A stretch of DNA of 64,000 bases from Adineta vaga (GCA_021613535.1 CP075495.1:15934001-15998000), one strand, 5' to 3'. Shown: positions 1-12,952, counted from the stretch's first letter. Notes: a model not told the origin generated them from the sequence alone. Numbers and translations: made by a program.

Positions 1-929
1 CACTCAAGCTGCTCTACTGAGCAACGTGTCGTTAAACGTGAATCTTGTTTGATCAGCTGCTCTAAAAAGTCGATATCAACTTTAGACCTACGTTGATCTA
101 CGAGCTTATATTTTCTGTTGCGAAAGCGATCAAATCAATATCGCGCCGTACGGATAGCTATCACACTTGGTCTCATCGTACTGCATATATATTTCGTCGG
201 TTCAGTCACTGTGTGACTCAAACCAAATTCACGAAGTAAAAGCGCCAGAATCTCTCTACAAAATATGTTCATTTCTGCACGTTTGCGTGCATCCATATCG
301 ATCGATATACGTTCGTTCGGACGATAGTCACACCCTCTATCTATACCCTTAGTATCGAAACTACGAGAACTTTCTATAGTGCTGTACGATATTTTTCAAA
401 AAAGCGCAAAAACTTTCTTAACAACTTAATATATATATTCACCCACACCTATTGAGTACCCTGTGGATGCAGCAGGTATAGATGTGTATGAGTGAAAAGC
501 ATATTGTTTAGATGACGCAATCTGTGAAATGGCATCTCGGGATGAGCTTAGCAAACATGCGACAAGGAGAAAGTGCGGAATCCCATAGAATCTAATGAAA
601 CTCATCGGAATCTGAAGAAATCTTGAATTCAGGTTTCCAGGAGTCTACACTTTCTCCCATGGCATAAGGTGAACTTTGTATATAAAATAAAAATGAAGAA
701 AAATCTGCCATATCAATATCGTTTAACTCACATTCTATTATTTCTTTCTTGTCAGAGACACTGCAGAGTGATATAACAGAAGTTTCCTATCAGAAAAACT
801 TTCTCTATTTATTATAGAAACCACAAAAACACTGACCAGAACAGAGAGAATCAATCAGAACTGACGAGAGAATAACTAAACTCGATGACTGCGACACACA
901 TCATGTCCTCTGTTATTGATCCTCGTATT
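1..929. other. no gene seen
   Basis: I see no coding region with family resemblance or coherent exons here. Short open frames on both strands are AT-rich noise. Confidence 0.5.
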
Positions 930-1863
930 CTATGCCGCTCTTGTCACTAATCACATATATTTCTTTTGGATTTTTTCCTACCTGAAGTAACTTGACCCAA
1001 AATGCAAAACTGAATTGTAACTAATATAGTTTCATTGGTTGTTTCAATATCGAATGAGTAAGATGTTGAACCAAGTTTTGATTGTATTTCAGATTTGGTC
1101 TCTGGAACACATTTCTCAAGACATTGGTCTGTCAGGCATTTCGACCGAGGACATTTATTGATGTGAACATACATGCCCAAATTAGCGCCTTCGTTCGTGC
1201 CATTTCTAACTGCATCACAAGATATTTTCACACTGAAAGAATGCGTAGCATAAAAGAATTCGTAATAAATAGTGAAGATGCTGAAGTCACTAACCCTGTC
1301 TGTCTTTTCTTTTTCCTGTTGTTATTTGTAACGGCACTGTTAGCAAATATCGCCGATCGAACACTGAGGATATCTTGTGAATATCCTAAGCGTTGATTCA
1401 TCTATAAAATAAAGTAACTAACGATGCCTCTCATGTCCGCAAAAATACAAATTTACTTGTCGAGCTAGTGAATTGTAATTACTTATCGTACCTTGAGGAC
1501 TATTCGTCAAATCTGTGGCAAATACTAGATTGACAGCCCTTTGTGCTTAAAAAAAGATAATTGGAATTGAAAAATATTTTTATCGTAATCTGTCTACCTT
1601 CAGCGTAGTTTCCTACGGTTATATCGTCACCTTTTCGTGGCAAATATAGCGGCAACAAAGAAAGAACCACTACCACAACAATGGAAGCCAAGGTAATTAT
1701 GGCTAAACAGACGCTTCCCACAAGCAACCAAGTTGCTGATAGTCTAGAGAAAGATAGATATGAAACAATATAAATATTAAAGGTCAGCAATCGTTTGTTC
1801 CTACCCAGCTCTTGCCGCCATCCGGTCTACATTGCTACGATAACCATTTATAAAATTCCCCAT
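930..1863 (-). CDS. possible small single-pass membrane protein, unrecognised
   Basis: Weak gene model read by hand: exons about 1863-1805, 1743-1598, 1209-982 and a short end from 946 to a stop near 930. The first three exons join in frame through GT-AG sites. The product would have a short basic N-terminus starting MGNFINGYRS, one long hydrophobic segment rich in Val, Leu and Ile (about residues 21-54), and then an outside part with several Cys (KCPRSKC, QCLEKC). This would fit a type II membrane or signal-anchored protein. I do not recognise the family. Weak points are the 388 bp second intron, the 35 bp last intron and the abrupt end, so the 3' end is probably wrong or the gene is a relic. 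Confidence 0.33.
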
Positions 1864-2928
1864 ATCTAAAATAAATGGCTAGTATTACAATTGTTTTTTC
1901 AAACTAACTACTATTCACGACAATCAAATTTCTATGAGAGATTAAATTCATCTCTCTTAATTTATCAATTAGCAAACACATACAAAACGAAGAATAGTTA
2001 ACGACTATACATCACAGAAAAAATGGGCATAGAGTGATAAATCTGAATAAGTGTTTTTGATCATTATCAATTCAATGATATACTTCTTTTTGAGTTTATT
2101 AGGATCACCAAACTTTTCACATATCCATCGAATTGATAAACCTTTCAGTGGATATTTCATACGCTGCACTCTGGTCAACCTTCTGAAGAATTTATCCATT
2201 TGAAGGCTATATGAAAAGGTAGATGATCTTGATAAACTAAAAAAGTATATCAATGGGTTGATAATGATCAAAAACGCTTATTCGAGGTTTATTATTCGAC
2301 GCTCATTTTTTCTATGAATTCACCGTCACTGTTGCATGCCTAGCAAAAGCTCCTTATACTTAGAGCATTCGAAAAGTACTGGCGAAAGTTCTGTAATTCC
2401 TTATAAAACCTGTGAGAGACTTGCTGTCATTACAGTCAGATAGAGAACATAATGCTCTATTTTCCTATGCTATTTGGTCATGCTTCAACTATTAGCATAA
2501 TAGTAAAGTTTCGATAGATTCTGTTTTTTTCGCATGTGTAACGACAATATTAGTACTCATTAAAGAAAAGGCGAATTATTATCTTTCGAATCCTTTCGAT
2601 AGAAACAACATAATGTACTGCCGGTTTCGCCATTAGAAAGAGAGGACGAAGACACATCGAACTGTATATTATAGAGATTTTTATTTTTATCTGATTTTTT
2701 TCGAGGTTTTCAATTGAACTTTTAAAGAGGAAACCTAGCTGGTAAGTTTTTTGCATTAAACTTTCAGTTACCAAGTATGGATTCAAACCATTAATCGAGG
2801 ATCTATAAACTTCAAAAAGCTGAGAATACTAATATTTATTCTAGTTCAATCTGTAGTGCAATTTTCTAGCAATTGTTTTGAAAAGGTAATTTTTCTTTTT
2901 TTTTTAATGAAAGAACATTTTTCGGCGA
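1864..2928. other. no gene seen
   Basis: AT-rich sequence. I find no supported exon, RNA gene or repeat end. Confidence 0.45.
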
Positions 2929-3535
2929 GGGTGTGGGTGTCAGTGAGGATGCTAGTTTTTGCGATAACTACACCCACCCGACCTCACCAATTATTCACCA
3001 ACGACACCCAACAACCTATCACCCATCTGCGATACCTACCTGCCTAACATCCATCACTGGAAAAACAAGCATCTCGAACCTTAATAGCGAGAGAAAACAG
3101 TATCTCAAATCTGATTGGTCGGAAAACTACTCATTTTTCAGATAACTCATTAGGAGCATTCACCTACTTATCACCCACCACTCATTACTTGAAAAACTAG
3201 CATCTTAAACCTCATTTACGCGAAAAAAACAGCATCTGAAATCTGATTGGTTGACAAAAAAATGCCTCATCTTCGAGGTGACTGATCTGACTAATGTCTC
3301 ATATATATAGTCAGTACCACTTACCTTTTGAAATTGTTAGCTGAAAAATGAACTTAAATGGCTGTTACATCTCCTTTTATACTCTATTAACGATGATAGT
3401 CGTTATTATTCAAAATCATCCAATCGATAAGTTAGGGAAAAGCGGTAATTGTGTCGCAACTGCGATCGCAAAAAGGCCAATACGCACAACTGCGACGCAG
3501 TCCTTAAAAAAGAGGCGACATGGGTTCTTAATTGC
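2929..3535. repeat. dispersed repeat, copy 1
   Basis: This stretch begins with a GTGTGGGTG tract. It then shares long diverged blocks, in the same order and orientation, with 12953-13607. Both copies share a 'GCGATAACTACACCCA' block, repeated 'CTGATTGG' blocks, and an end rich in TTGCGACGCA-like words followed by AAAAAAGAGG and CATGGGT. No coding potential is seen. It is probably a non-autonomous repeat family of this genome. Confidence 0.65.
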
Positions 3536-4678
3536 AGAAAAGCTAAGTAGAAACTGTACTCCTTATAGCGATGTATATTGTATAAGAATATCCATACATC
3601 TCATATGTATATTATAAAAAATGTTCCTTAATTTCAGTCATTGTTTATAGAAAAAGTATTATTTATTACATTTAAGTTTCAGAATATAACTAAGGAGGAA
3701 GTTTAGTATAGAAACGTTGCGAATGATATTACGAGACCGCTTAGAATTTTCAGTCATTTCTGAGAAATTTCAAGATGATGTAACTACATATATATTTCTA
3801 CTAATCCAGCTGTGAGTACACAGTACTACATTAGCATTGTTGTGCCTTGAACCGGAAGAAGGTTTTATTTTCAACGTTTAGAAGGAAATTATTTTCACTG
3901 AAGAGTCACATCGTTTGAAACTTTCTTAAAGCATTACATTTATCATTTATTGGGCCTAGGATAAACCCAAAAGCAAACATCTAGTCGTTCGTCAGCCACC
4001 CACGGCTAGACGTTGCTATATTTTCCTGTAATACACTTGAGGGTGTCGATTTGTCAAACTAAAAGAAGATCGGTGAACATTCAACCGAACGTTTTTCGGT
4101 TCAGTAAATCGCTACGAAACCTGAAAGGATCTTCCCCTGGATACAGGTTCGGTAAAACTTCTTTTTTTTAGAGTGTAGAAACTGAGAAAAAAGACATCTA
4201 TTTAATAAACTGTTGCAAATTACATCACATTAGTATTTTGATAGTCTTTGTGTGTTTTGAGTACTACTAAACAAACAATATCTACGGAAGAGAAACAACA
4301 GTATTTTCTTTCTGGTAGACAAAAGTCTATCAAATATGAACTGTGCTCTTACTCATACTCGATAACGTCCAATGAAATTTCTCTAGATAGTATGGTTGAT
4401 GTATTCATTCACAGTAAATTATTACTAATTTCCGAATAATAACCTCAATTTGATTTTTCAGCACTTGATCGCTATTGAAAAAACTGATTAAAAAGCAATG
4501 TTCATCTAAGAGCCCAGTCAACTCTTCTTCATAGAAACAGTCTTCACTACTACTACCATGCTTTTCATTTATAGAGTTAAACCAAGTTCACACCAGATTC
4601 GAGTTCCTCGACCTAGACTACTCTCCGGTCAAACCTTATAAAATATGATAGTTTTCCAGACAACTGGATTCTTTCTTG
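3536..4678. other. no gene seen
   Basis: No supported exon or RNA gene. The open frame at 4248-4439 has no recognisable features. Confidence 0.45.
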
Positions 4679-4712
4679 AGGGTGTGGGTGTGGGTGTGGG
4701 TGTGGGTGTACT
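4679..4712 (+). repeat. interstitial telomere-like tract (TGTGGG)4
   Basis: Four perfect tandem copies of TGTGGG/GGGTGT. The bdelloid telomere repeat is reported to be TGTGGG, so this is an internal telomere-type tract. It directly abuts the left arm of the fold-back repeat at 4706. Confidence 0.8.
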
Positions 4713-5147
4713 CTATCAATCAATGAAAGGCCTACGCCTCTATCGTGTACTGTTGCTGATATATAGGGGCCACGCTGAAGCTCCCGTTTTCGGTCAATAC
4801 ACGGGAGCGGAAGCAAAAATATACCGCGACAAAAGTAATTCATCACGCTGATTCAAATGGTGATATTCGTCTTTAATTTAAACTGATTTTGAACACGGAG
4901 TATATTCTCTTATCTCTGCATAGAAGGGGTGGGAGAGGATAATACTCCATTACAGATACTGTGAAGTCGTTAAAAATAAAGACGAATATCACCATTTGAA
5001 TCAGCGTGATGAATTACTTTTGTCGCGGTATATTTTTGCTTCCGCTCCCGTGTATTGGCCGAAAACGGGAGCCTCAGCGTGGCCCCTATATCTCAGCAAC
5101 GGTACACGATAGAGGCGTAAGCCTTTCATAGATTGATAAAGTACACC
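4706..5147. repeat. long fold-back (inverted) repeat
   Basis: The arm 4706-4876 is nearly the exact reverse complement of 4977-5147 (about 170 bp each), with a spacer of about 100 bp. Each arm has an open frame reading GLRLYRV and ending in SNSSR, but that only reflects the repeat. No transposase lies inside. It could be a MITE or the product of a hairpin-type break repair. Confidence 0.85.
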
Positions 5148-5555
5148 TAGCCTTATCCAGTACACAAATAAAAGCGTAAAAGACAATAGAAACTTATTGT
5201 CCGAAACTATCTTCCTATTATTGCTATCAAAAAGCAACCTGATTAGTCAGCTACTGGACCAATAGAAACCGAAGTCTATCGGTGAAAATCGCAGGTCGAT
5301 AGTTCTTTCCGATCGTGTGTTATTGTAAAAATACTTACGACCACCGTTTTTTGGACAGACGGTAGTATTGTCTACTTTTTGAGAAAATATCAGTCAAATC
5401 CACGATGGTCGTTTAACAACGTTAGGATAAATTAGGCGTGGCTAACATACAATGTCTCATAATCATATGGAATATCAAAAATTGTCATACACTCCTTCAA
5501 GATTATCGAAAAAAAATTTAACTTCGAATTCCGACCTGAAAATCTGCCTGCAACA

Positions 5556-8500
5556 ATATGGGTGAATCCATGAGGACCCAGCCACTTTTTGGAAAGGTCT
5601 TTTTTTTCGATTTTTTTTTTGTTCAAAAGGTTGATCTCGACTAGAAAACAGTTTTAGTTAAAAAAAATTAAGTACTCTTACCCAAAAACTCCGAGTTTTT
5701 GAGCATTTTCTCGGAACACCTATGGTGTATTTTTATATATAGAAAAATGTCGAGAAAAAGCGTGGAACTTCTTTAAAAGTATTCTTTTTGGAATTTTTTG
5801 GTTTTCAGAAATGTAAACAAAGTCTAGAAACATGTTTCCTGAGGAACATCAGACCAGTTCTATTGAAGGTTTCGGAGGCTCAGTCATTTTCTCTGAACAT
5901 ATCAATAGATATATTTCGTCAACCTAGATTGTATTCAATTAAATTGAATAATTTTTATTTTCTTTTACTCGTGGAATACAACAACTTCCATGACACTATC
6001 CTAACAGAACGAAATCATACTAACGACTCTGCCCTGATAACTGAAAAGATTTGCTGTTATACTGTCTTTCACAAATGAGACCATGGAATCGAAAGAGACA
6101 TTACTATCGAAATGATAGATTTTCCATTTCTCTTTAAGGACATCTTTAGATATAGAGTCTTATTCATAAATGTTGTGACTTCACACGAATAAGATTACGA
6201 GATGAATCATTGGATATTAGAAAATATCGACTGTCCATCAGTGCTTCTTTATTTTTTCAAAATCTATTCTAATGCCGCGACGAAAAAATTGTGAACATCC
6301 GGTAAAGCATGATAAATCTGTATGTGTACCAAAAGGAGTAAAGGCTGTGTCATCCGAATTATCGAAGTTTTTGATCAGTCAGTATGACGTAGCTTACACC
6401 CGAATTAGCTGGTTATGTCCAAGATGTTATATATTTGAATCGAAGAAAATGATGACTCATCAATCAAAGCAGGAGAACAACAATGAAAGTTCTAGTGATG
6501 ATGAATCAATGACACAAGGTTCCCCTGTTAATGATGACAAAAATGATGATGATTGTGTCGATGTGGAATTCAATGATCTAAGTGAAGAAGAGAAAGAGAA
6601 TCCTCATATGGATAGTGTAACGACAAACTGGTTGAGTAGTTAACCGCCTCTCACGGTATGATGTTTATTGACTACTCTACATGACCAGAATGTCCCGATT
6701 TCACAATAAGACACACGTTTATATAGAGAAGAGGAAAGAGAGAGATGACCCGGAGACAATATGATATAGAGGTGAGAGAATAGAGAACAGAAAGAGATGA
6801 ACGATATCATTATCGTTACAGATAGTGGTATCTTAGCTGAGTCAAATGACGATGATGAATCGCCACCTGTCGATGAAACAACTGACCATGAATCGATGGA
6901 AGAAGAGACAGATCATGATTTCTATGAAATCGAACACAAAAAAGACAAATCAATGAAAGAATTATCAAAGATATTCGATCTATTGAACATAGAACCGATT
7001 CATGACAGGTTAGTTTGTTAATTTAATTCGAATTTTTTAAAACGAAATTTGTATTTAGATCAGCAGTATTGCCCATTCGAGACAAAGTCGATGAGGTGTA
7101 TAGAAAACTCAATCGTTTATGCGACATACTAGACGGCAAGTCTCAAGTCTCGCACGATCCAAATCCTCACGGACTAACGATATGTGAATCAAATGAAGTT
7201 TTGGATGGTTTGAAGAAGTTATACGGTGACAGTGATGCTAATGAACAAGTTCGCTTGATGACAATTGCTCCCAAAGAGTGGGGTCGACAAAAAATCGAAA
7301 AATGGTGCGTATTTTATTCTCATGTCGTTCAATATCTTCGCATTTTTTCAAAAAATGTTACCAAAAATTTCTTTCACTTATCAGGTTTGCATCAAAGCCA
7401 AATCAAGCTCGACGATCGCTTGTTCTTCGAAAAACGATGGAATTTTAGCTTATCCACAATGTCTGCGAGGAAGTAATCGTCCTTTATCTAACTCAACAAT
7501 TGATCTTGTGATCAAGTTCTATTGTGAAGATGGTATTAGTCGAGTCTCATCCAATTCCAAAGACACGATCAAAATCAACGGACAATCAGTAGCAGTTCGG
7601 TTTCTAGAAATGACTGTCTTGGATGCCTACCAAACATTCAACGAACGTCATCCTGATACGGTTTCAAGATCAACTTTCAATGCTCTTCGTCCACGAGAAG
7701 TGAAGACTGCAACACCACATGACACATGCATGTGTATTATCCACGAAATATATGGATCTGTTATTGAAGGTTTATGCTAGCCGTATATTGATTCGAATGT
7801 AACTTAACTTCATTATAGGCTTGGAACAATTACTACCGAAAATGTGCCGATGTAGGTTCTTTCTCAGCTAGTAATAAGATCAATATGAAGGATCTGATTA
7901 CTCAAATGGTTTGCACTATTTCGAATGAAAAGTGCTTTAATGGTGAATGTGATGCTTGTCCAGAAGAAAACATCAGAGATATTCTCACTGATAACTTTAT
8001 GTTGGATTTGGAGGACGAATGTTCATGGTCTTTATGGAAGAAAGTCAATAATAAATTCGATCTTCAGCAAATGTCTGGCTCGGTTGACTCTCTATTGACG
8101 GAAATTGAAGCAAGATGGTCTCCATTCTTGCTTCACACGCACATTAATCGTGAACAACGTGAATATATCAAAGACTTACGCTGTCAATCAACGGAAAAAA
8201 CTTTTGCTGTGGCTCAGATAGATTTTTCAATGAATTACACACTCATACGTCAGCGTGAAGTTCAGCAAGGCTTTTTTAGTTATCATCAAGCCACCTTATT
8301 TACAATCCATCTGACCATTGGGAAAGAACAGCGAAATTTGACGATCATTAGCAATTATATGGAGCATACAACATCATTCGTGCATTGTGCACAGAAAATT
8401 CTCACCGCATTTATCAAGAAAAACTTTCCATTGGTAAAAAAGGTCAATTATGTGAGGTAAATCTTTTTTTAAATAGTTTATGTACTACGTCAACCCTCAT

Positions 8501-9451
8501 CGTTCATTTAGTGATGGCGCATGTGCACATTTCAAGAACAATACCAGCATTTTAAACCTAATTCATCATAAGATGGACTTCGATTTGGATGCTTGTTGGA
8601 CGTTCACAGCTACAGGTCATGGTAAAGGTGCTGGCGACGGTATAGACGCCGTACTGAAGTCAGTCGCCAGACGTGCTACATTTTCAAAAAACATTCTCAT
8701 GTCAAATGCAAAAGACTTCTACGAATTCTCACAAAAACAACAACTTGAAACAGCAAGAAGATCTAACAAAGATATTCCTGATGTTCATATCTTCTTTCTT
8801 GAATCGAATGAAGTAGAAGAAGCGGAGAACACTTTTCTGAAAGCTAGAAGCGAAAAACTTCGAACAACAGGTCAGAAAAGCTTTTGCTTTTGTCCCCTTA
8901 TGTCTGTATTAATTTAGGTACAATACAAGGAATTCGATCAATGCATGAATTCAAACCGATTAGCAACTCAATGGTTCAATGTAGTTCGACATCTCGTTCA
9001 ACAAATACCAGGACATTTACATTTAAATAAAAATCCTTTTTCTATCTTTTCTAGTCGATCAGATTTTTTAAAATTAGACTTGACGATGATACTCAATATT
9101 CAGATAGATTGAACAGCTCTCTTCATTACCACCTTATATTAGATTTCTGTACTCTTGTGTTCCTCAGGAAACATGTTTCTAGACTTTGTTTACATTTCTG
9201 AAAAACAAAAAATTCCAAAAAGCATACTTTTAAAGAAGTTCCACGCTTTTTCTCGACATTTTTCTATATATAAAAATACACCATAGGTGTTCCGAGAAAA
9301 TGCTCAAAAACTCGGAGTTTTTGGGTAAGAGTACTTAATTTTTTTTAACTAAAACTGTTTTCTAGTCGAGATCAACCTTTTGAACAAAAAAAAAAACGAA
9401 AAAAACGACCTTTCCAAAAAAGTGGATGGGTCCTCATGGATTCACCCATAT
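5556..9451 (+). mobile_element. complete DNA transposon with about 293 bp terminal inverted repeats
   Basis: The left end 5556-5848 is the near-perfect reverse complement of 9158-9451. The outermost bases read ATATGGGTGAATCC. The arms differ by a few substitutions and by poly-A/T length. Between them lies one multi-exon transposase gene (6272-9030). A TA duplication is possible if the ends are taken as TGGGTGAATCC (5559 and 9448), but the flanks do not show a longer clear target duplication. Long inverted ends plus an intron-bearing transposase indicate a cut-and-paste element; the superfamily is not settled. Confidence 0.88.
6272..9030 (+). CDS. transposase of the 5556-9451 element (multi-exon, possibly damaged)
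   Basis: Exons read by hand: 6272 to about 6614, about 6822-7008, 7059-7308, 7385 to about 7769, 7819 to about 8456, 8477-8870, 8918-9030. Introns near 7009-7058, 7309-7384 and 8871-8917 are clean GT-AG. The product has an N-terminal Cys/His segment ([17 protein letters not shown]), an acidic linker, then blocks known from a widespread animal transposase-like family: 'FNALRP' with a Cys-rich '[10 protein letters not shown]', the acidic-site block '[12 protein letters not shown]', '[14 protein letters not shown]' and the C-terminal '[12 protein letters not shown]'. SDG and GDG(I)D may supply catalytic acids (inference). The joins near 7760-7819 and 8452-8477 are not clean: the latter would need a 20-25 nt intron. 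The copy may therefore carry small frameshifts. Superfamily uncertain. Confidence 0.7.
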
Positions 9452-10463
9452 AGTATTGTCAATACTAGAGAATTAAAGTTTCAGATCCTACAATACCCCT
9501 AAAATGGAAATCCAAAATAGAAACTATTTAGAGGTAACATGGATTTCGATCGAGAAAATATTTTGTCCTAAACTTTTGTCCCGATCTGAACTTCCGGTGA
9601 TTTTTAGATCCAAACCTTATTTATTTAAAATTAATTGATCATTATTATCGACTTCGTAATGCTAAGTGGTATAAATTTTCACAATTTCACTCTGTTATGC
9701 AGTATGAATATAAAAAAGAATCACTTGATAGTGCGATGTCATGGTGTGAAGCAAGATGGGGCTCCTCTATATTCCTACTGCTCAGCATTATCAAGTTACT
9801 AATTAATGATCAATTAATTTAATATAAATACGATTTGGACCAAAAAGTCACGAAAACTGCGATCCAGGATGAAAAGGTGCTGGGCCAAATTTCTGCTTTC
9901 GCGTATTTAGCGGGATTTATTTGAATAAAGAGACTAAAAGATGCGCCCGCCACAGTTACTTATAGGTGTGTTATATTAGGCTAAAAAAGCGCGGGTCTTT
10001 AAGGCCGTAAATCGACCCACGTACATTTTGGTCACAGAAACATTTAGAAACTATATAGATCGATAGATTTTGATTATAAGAGTAGTCGACAATGATTTGC
10101 GTTGTTTCCGACTTACATTCTGGGCAGCAACTATTAGTCTATATGCTATAACGTTTTGGTGCAATTTTCATGATTTTCCTTATTCAATACTCGACTCATG
10201 CACGCATATCTCAGAGAAATATTAATTGAGATTCTTGATATTCTGGAGTAGTATAACTGAGTAACAGAGTTAGTTTATCGGATTATCATCTTTCTATGAT
10301 CTCACATGATGCTTGGTAGCTTATTCTTTCTATATTACTTTGAGAAACACAGAAAACCTGCCTCTGAATTTTTTTATCACAATTACATTTCATATAGATC
10401 TTTCAGCTTTGTAAAGCGTGCCATAGTGTACGAGGTTGGCCACCTGAGATATAATTCACTGTA
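9452..10463. other. intergenic, with one inverted repeat match
   Basis: No gene seen. The stretch about 9985-10080 is a diverged reverse complement of about 13690-13790; shared blocks include ATCTATCGAT, ATATAGTTTCTAAA and TTTAAAGACC. Confidence 0.5.
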
Positions 10464-10699
10464 TGTGACGATTTTTGATGGAAGAGATGTATGCGCTGAT
10501 GGAACTACGCGTTTATTTATTTCTTCCTCTAAAATCGCATCGTTCTGATACAAAACACGCGTTTATATACTCGTCCCTACAGAAGAGAACGCAAGAAAAT
10601 ATTCTATCAAAGTACATCAGAATGTACAGAAATAAGGATAATCCATTAGATGAGAAAAACCGTATCACGCGTACAGCGCATGTCAGAGAGATTGTCACA
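10464..10699 (+). repeat. 5' LTR
   Basis: 236 bp, TGTGACGA...TTGTCACA, preceded by the target duplication CTGTA. Confidence 0.88.
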
Positions 10700-11458
10700 C
10701 TCCCAGACCAAAATTGGACGCTCTCCCGAGCGTCCGTAACATCAAACGAGAAGGAGAAAAAAAAAACCCAAAAAAGAGACAGAACAGAGATAAACGATGT
10801 ATCAGTACAGAACGACATTATGAAGTGTACGATAGGGTAAAGGAAAAGGATAAGAAGGGAAGAGAAAAAAATGCATATTCCAGAACAACTGTCAAACATA
10901 AGTGAAGCCATAATGCTTTTGAAACAAAACACCAAACCGGAGAAGGGGAACACTTCCACTGTAGCTACTCAAATGAATCTGCATACACTCAGCCCATTGA
11001 GGAGATGAGAAGTTCCAAGAAGAACATAGCAACACCAGTGAATTTGAAAGTTGAAGTCAGTTGTAAATTCTGAGTTGATGATGTTGAATTAATTATAAGA
11101 GATCGATGAAGACATTGATCGAAATGCCAAGCAACAGGGTAAGTTGAGACCCAACAGCGTATGAATTGTTCGTACAGATGTTAGAAGGTAAGTGCGTTGG
11201 TTGGACGCACCATCGGCCCAGGTCTAGCCGCCCTTGAGTACGTACGCTGACAATCTACAATACTACTGCCACCTATCAGCAGTACTGCTGTCCCTCCATC
11301 ACCACAAATTGTCCGACAACCCGAACATAATCCATATCATTGTCTCGTTGTATTGTTGTTGAGACCAAATGGCGATGTGAAGGAGAAAATAGGGGTTAGG
11401 GTGATGATGTTTGACTTCAAATTCAGAAGAAGAAGATCGAATCGACAGGGTCGCCAAA

Positions 11459-11694
11459 TGTGACGATTTTTGATGGAAGAGATGTATGCGCTGATGGAAC
11501 TACGCGTTTATTTATTTCTTCCTCTAAAATCGCATCGTTCTGATACAAAACACGCGTTTATATACTCGTCTCTACAGAAGAGAACGCAAGAAAATATTCT
11601 ATCAAAGTACATCAGAATGTACAGAAATAAGGATAATCCATTAGATGAGAAAAACCGTATCACGCGTACAGCGCATGTCAGAGAGATTGTCACA
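11459..11694 (+). repeat. 3' LTR
   Basis: 236 bp, one visible base change from the 5' LTR, followed by CTGTA. Confidence 0.88.
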
Positions 11695-12952
11695 CTGTAC
11701 TGCTTTTTTTACCATGTTTCCTACATTTTAAAGTTTCGACAGATTTCAGCCTAATTTGTCGGACAAATCGCATATATGAAATTAACGAGAAAACTGAGTC
11801 AACCTAATTATATTTCAAGTAAAATCATCAACACTTGTTTTCCACCATTCAATTCGAGTTTTATTCTAAATAAATTTTTGGATGAATGCTAAGGGAGACC
11901 GGATAGCTATTTTTCTGCGAAAAGCAAATGTCGGTTGTTTTACTTGAAACATGATCAGGTCAGCTCAGTTTTTTACGCTGATTTCATATGCTCTGTTAAT
12001 TTGGGGAACTTGTACGACAAAGTAGGTCGAAATCTGTCAAACCTTTTTTAAAATGTAGGAAATATGGTATAATAAATGCGGAAACTTCGGATTTTATCCG
12101 AAACCAGATATAGGAATATATCAGTATTTTTTTCAATAACTCAGCAATGGCTTGTCCAATCAGCCTCATTTTCGCTCCCGAGCGAGATATTGATGAGATA
12201 ATTCTGTGTGCAAAATTTCAGCTCAATCGGATGTAGCTGTGAGAGTTATCATGTAAACGGACGGCAAGACACACTGACCGATTCTAGCAGTGTACTCACT
12301 TTGTGAGTACACAAAAACAGTACGATCAACTATTTTTCAAGTGCTCAACCCTATAGACCATGACATGCTTCATAAAGTTTGAAGATCTATATGAGATGTA
12401 GATCCAGTAAATAATTCAGAAATAGATATTTTGATTTTCTCGAGATATTGTGCAAATACTAGGTTATCAATCATCATATGAGGGTATAAAGAGGTGATAA
12501 TTCGAGAAACTACTTCTGTTACTCACTTACATTACTTTAGAATTAAAAGATCTTGATTATTTTGTACAGTGGCGTTAGTCTTTGAATTTTCTGTGAGAGT
12601 GGAAGTGATATTTCTTCAAGATATGCATGTATAAACCGAATATTGAGTACGGAAAACCATGAAAATTGCACTACCCATGTTTTCGATTGCGCCGCAATTG
12701 CGAAAAATAATCGCAGTTACGCGCAGTTGCGGTAAAGAAATCACAGTTGCGCCGCAATTGCGACGCAATGACCGCATTGTTCTGAATTCATATTTCGACA
12801 CTATTCTGGTTACTATTACGTTAATAATTGTTGATAAAGGTACCCAACTCAGTAGCAACTATAATATAGTACCTCATACTTATTAAACATGTAGAAAAGC
12901 ACACGAAATGCGCAATAAAAATACGTTTTATCAGCAAAATAATATATAAAAG
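11695..12952. other. intergenic repeats
   Basis: No gene seen. About 12126-12330 resembles about 60525-60720 (shared GTAAACGG, GACACACTGA and GTGTTCACTTT/GTACTCACTTT blocks). About 12685-12780 is rich in GCAATTGCG-type palindromes that recur at 3440-3510 and 13455-13580. Confidence 0.5.

Larger units (their letters stand above)
10464..11694. mobile_element. TRIM-like miniature LTR retroelement
   Basis: Two direct 236 bp repeats, 10464-10699 and 11459-11694, differ at one base that I can see (CGTCCCTAC against CGTCTCTAC). Each begins TGTGAC and ends GTCACA, the TG...CA form of LTRs. The element is flanked by a perfect 5-bp duplication CTGTA (10459-10463 and 11695-11699). The 759 bp interior has no gag or pol frame, so this is a non-autonomous element that must be moved by the enzymes of another LTR retrotransposon. 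A polypurine run (GAAGAAGAAGA) lies near the 3' end of the interior. Near-identical LTRs mean a recent insertion. Confidence 0.9.

Noticed and set aside
4613-5237. Open frames sharing GLRLYRV...SNSSR on opposite strands as a repeated gene
   Set aside because: They are mirror translations of the two arms of the inverted repeat.
10475-10959. Open frames on both strands over the LTRs (for example 10513-10959 minus)
   Set aside because: They follow the LTR repeat and simple Lys/Ser-rich sequence; no family features.
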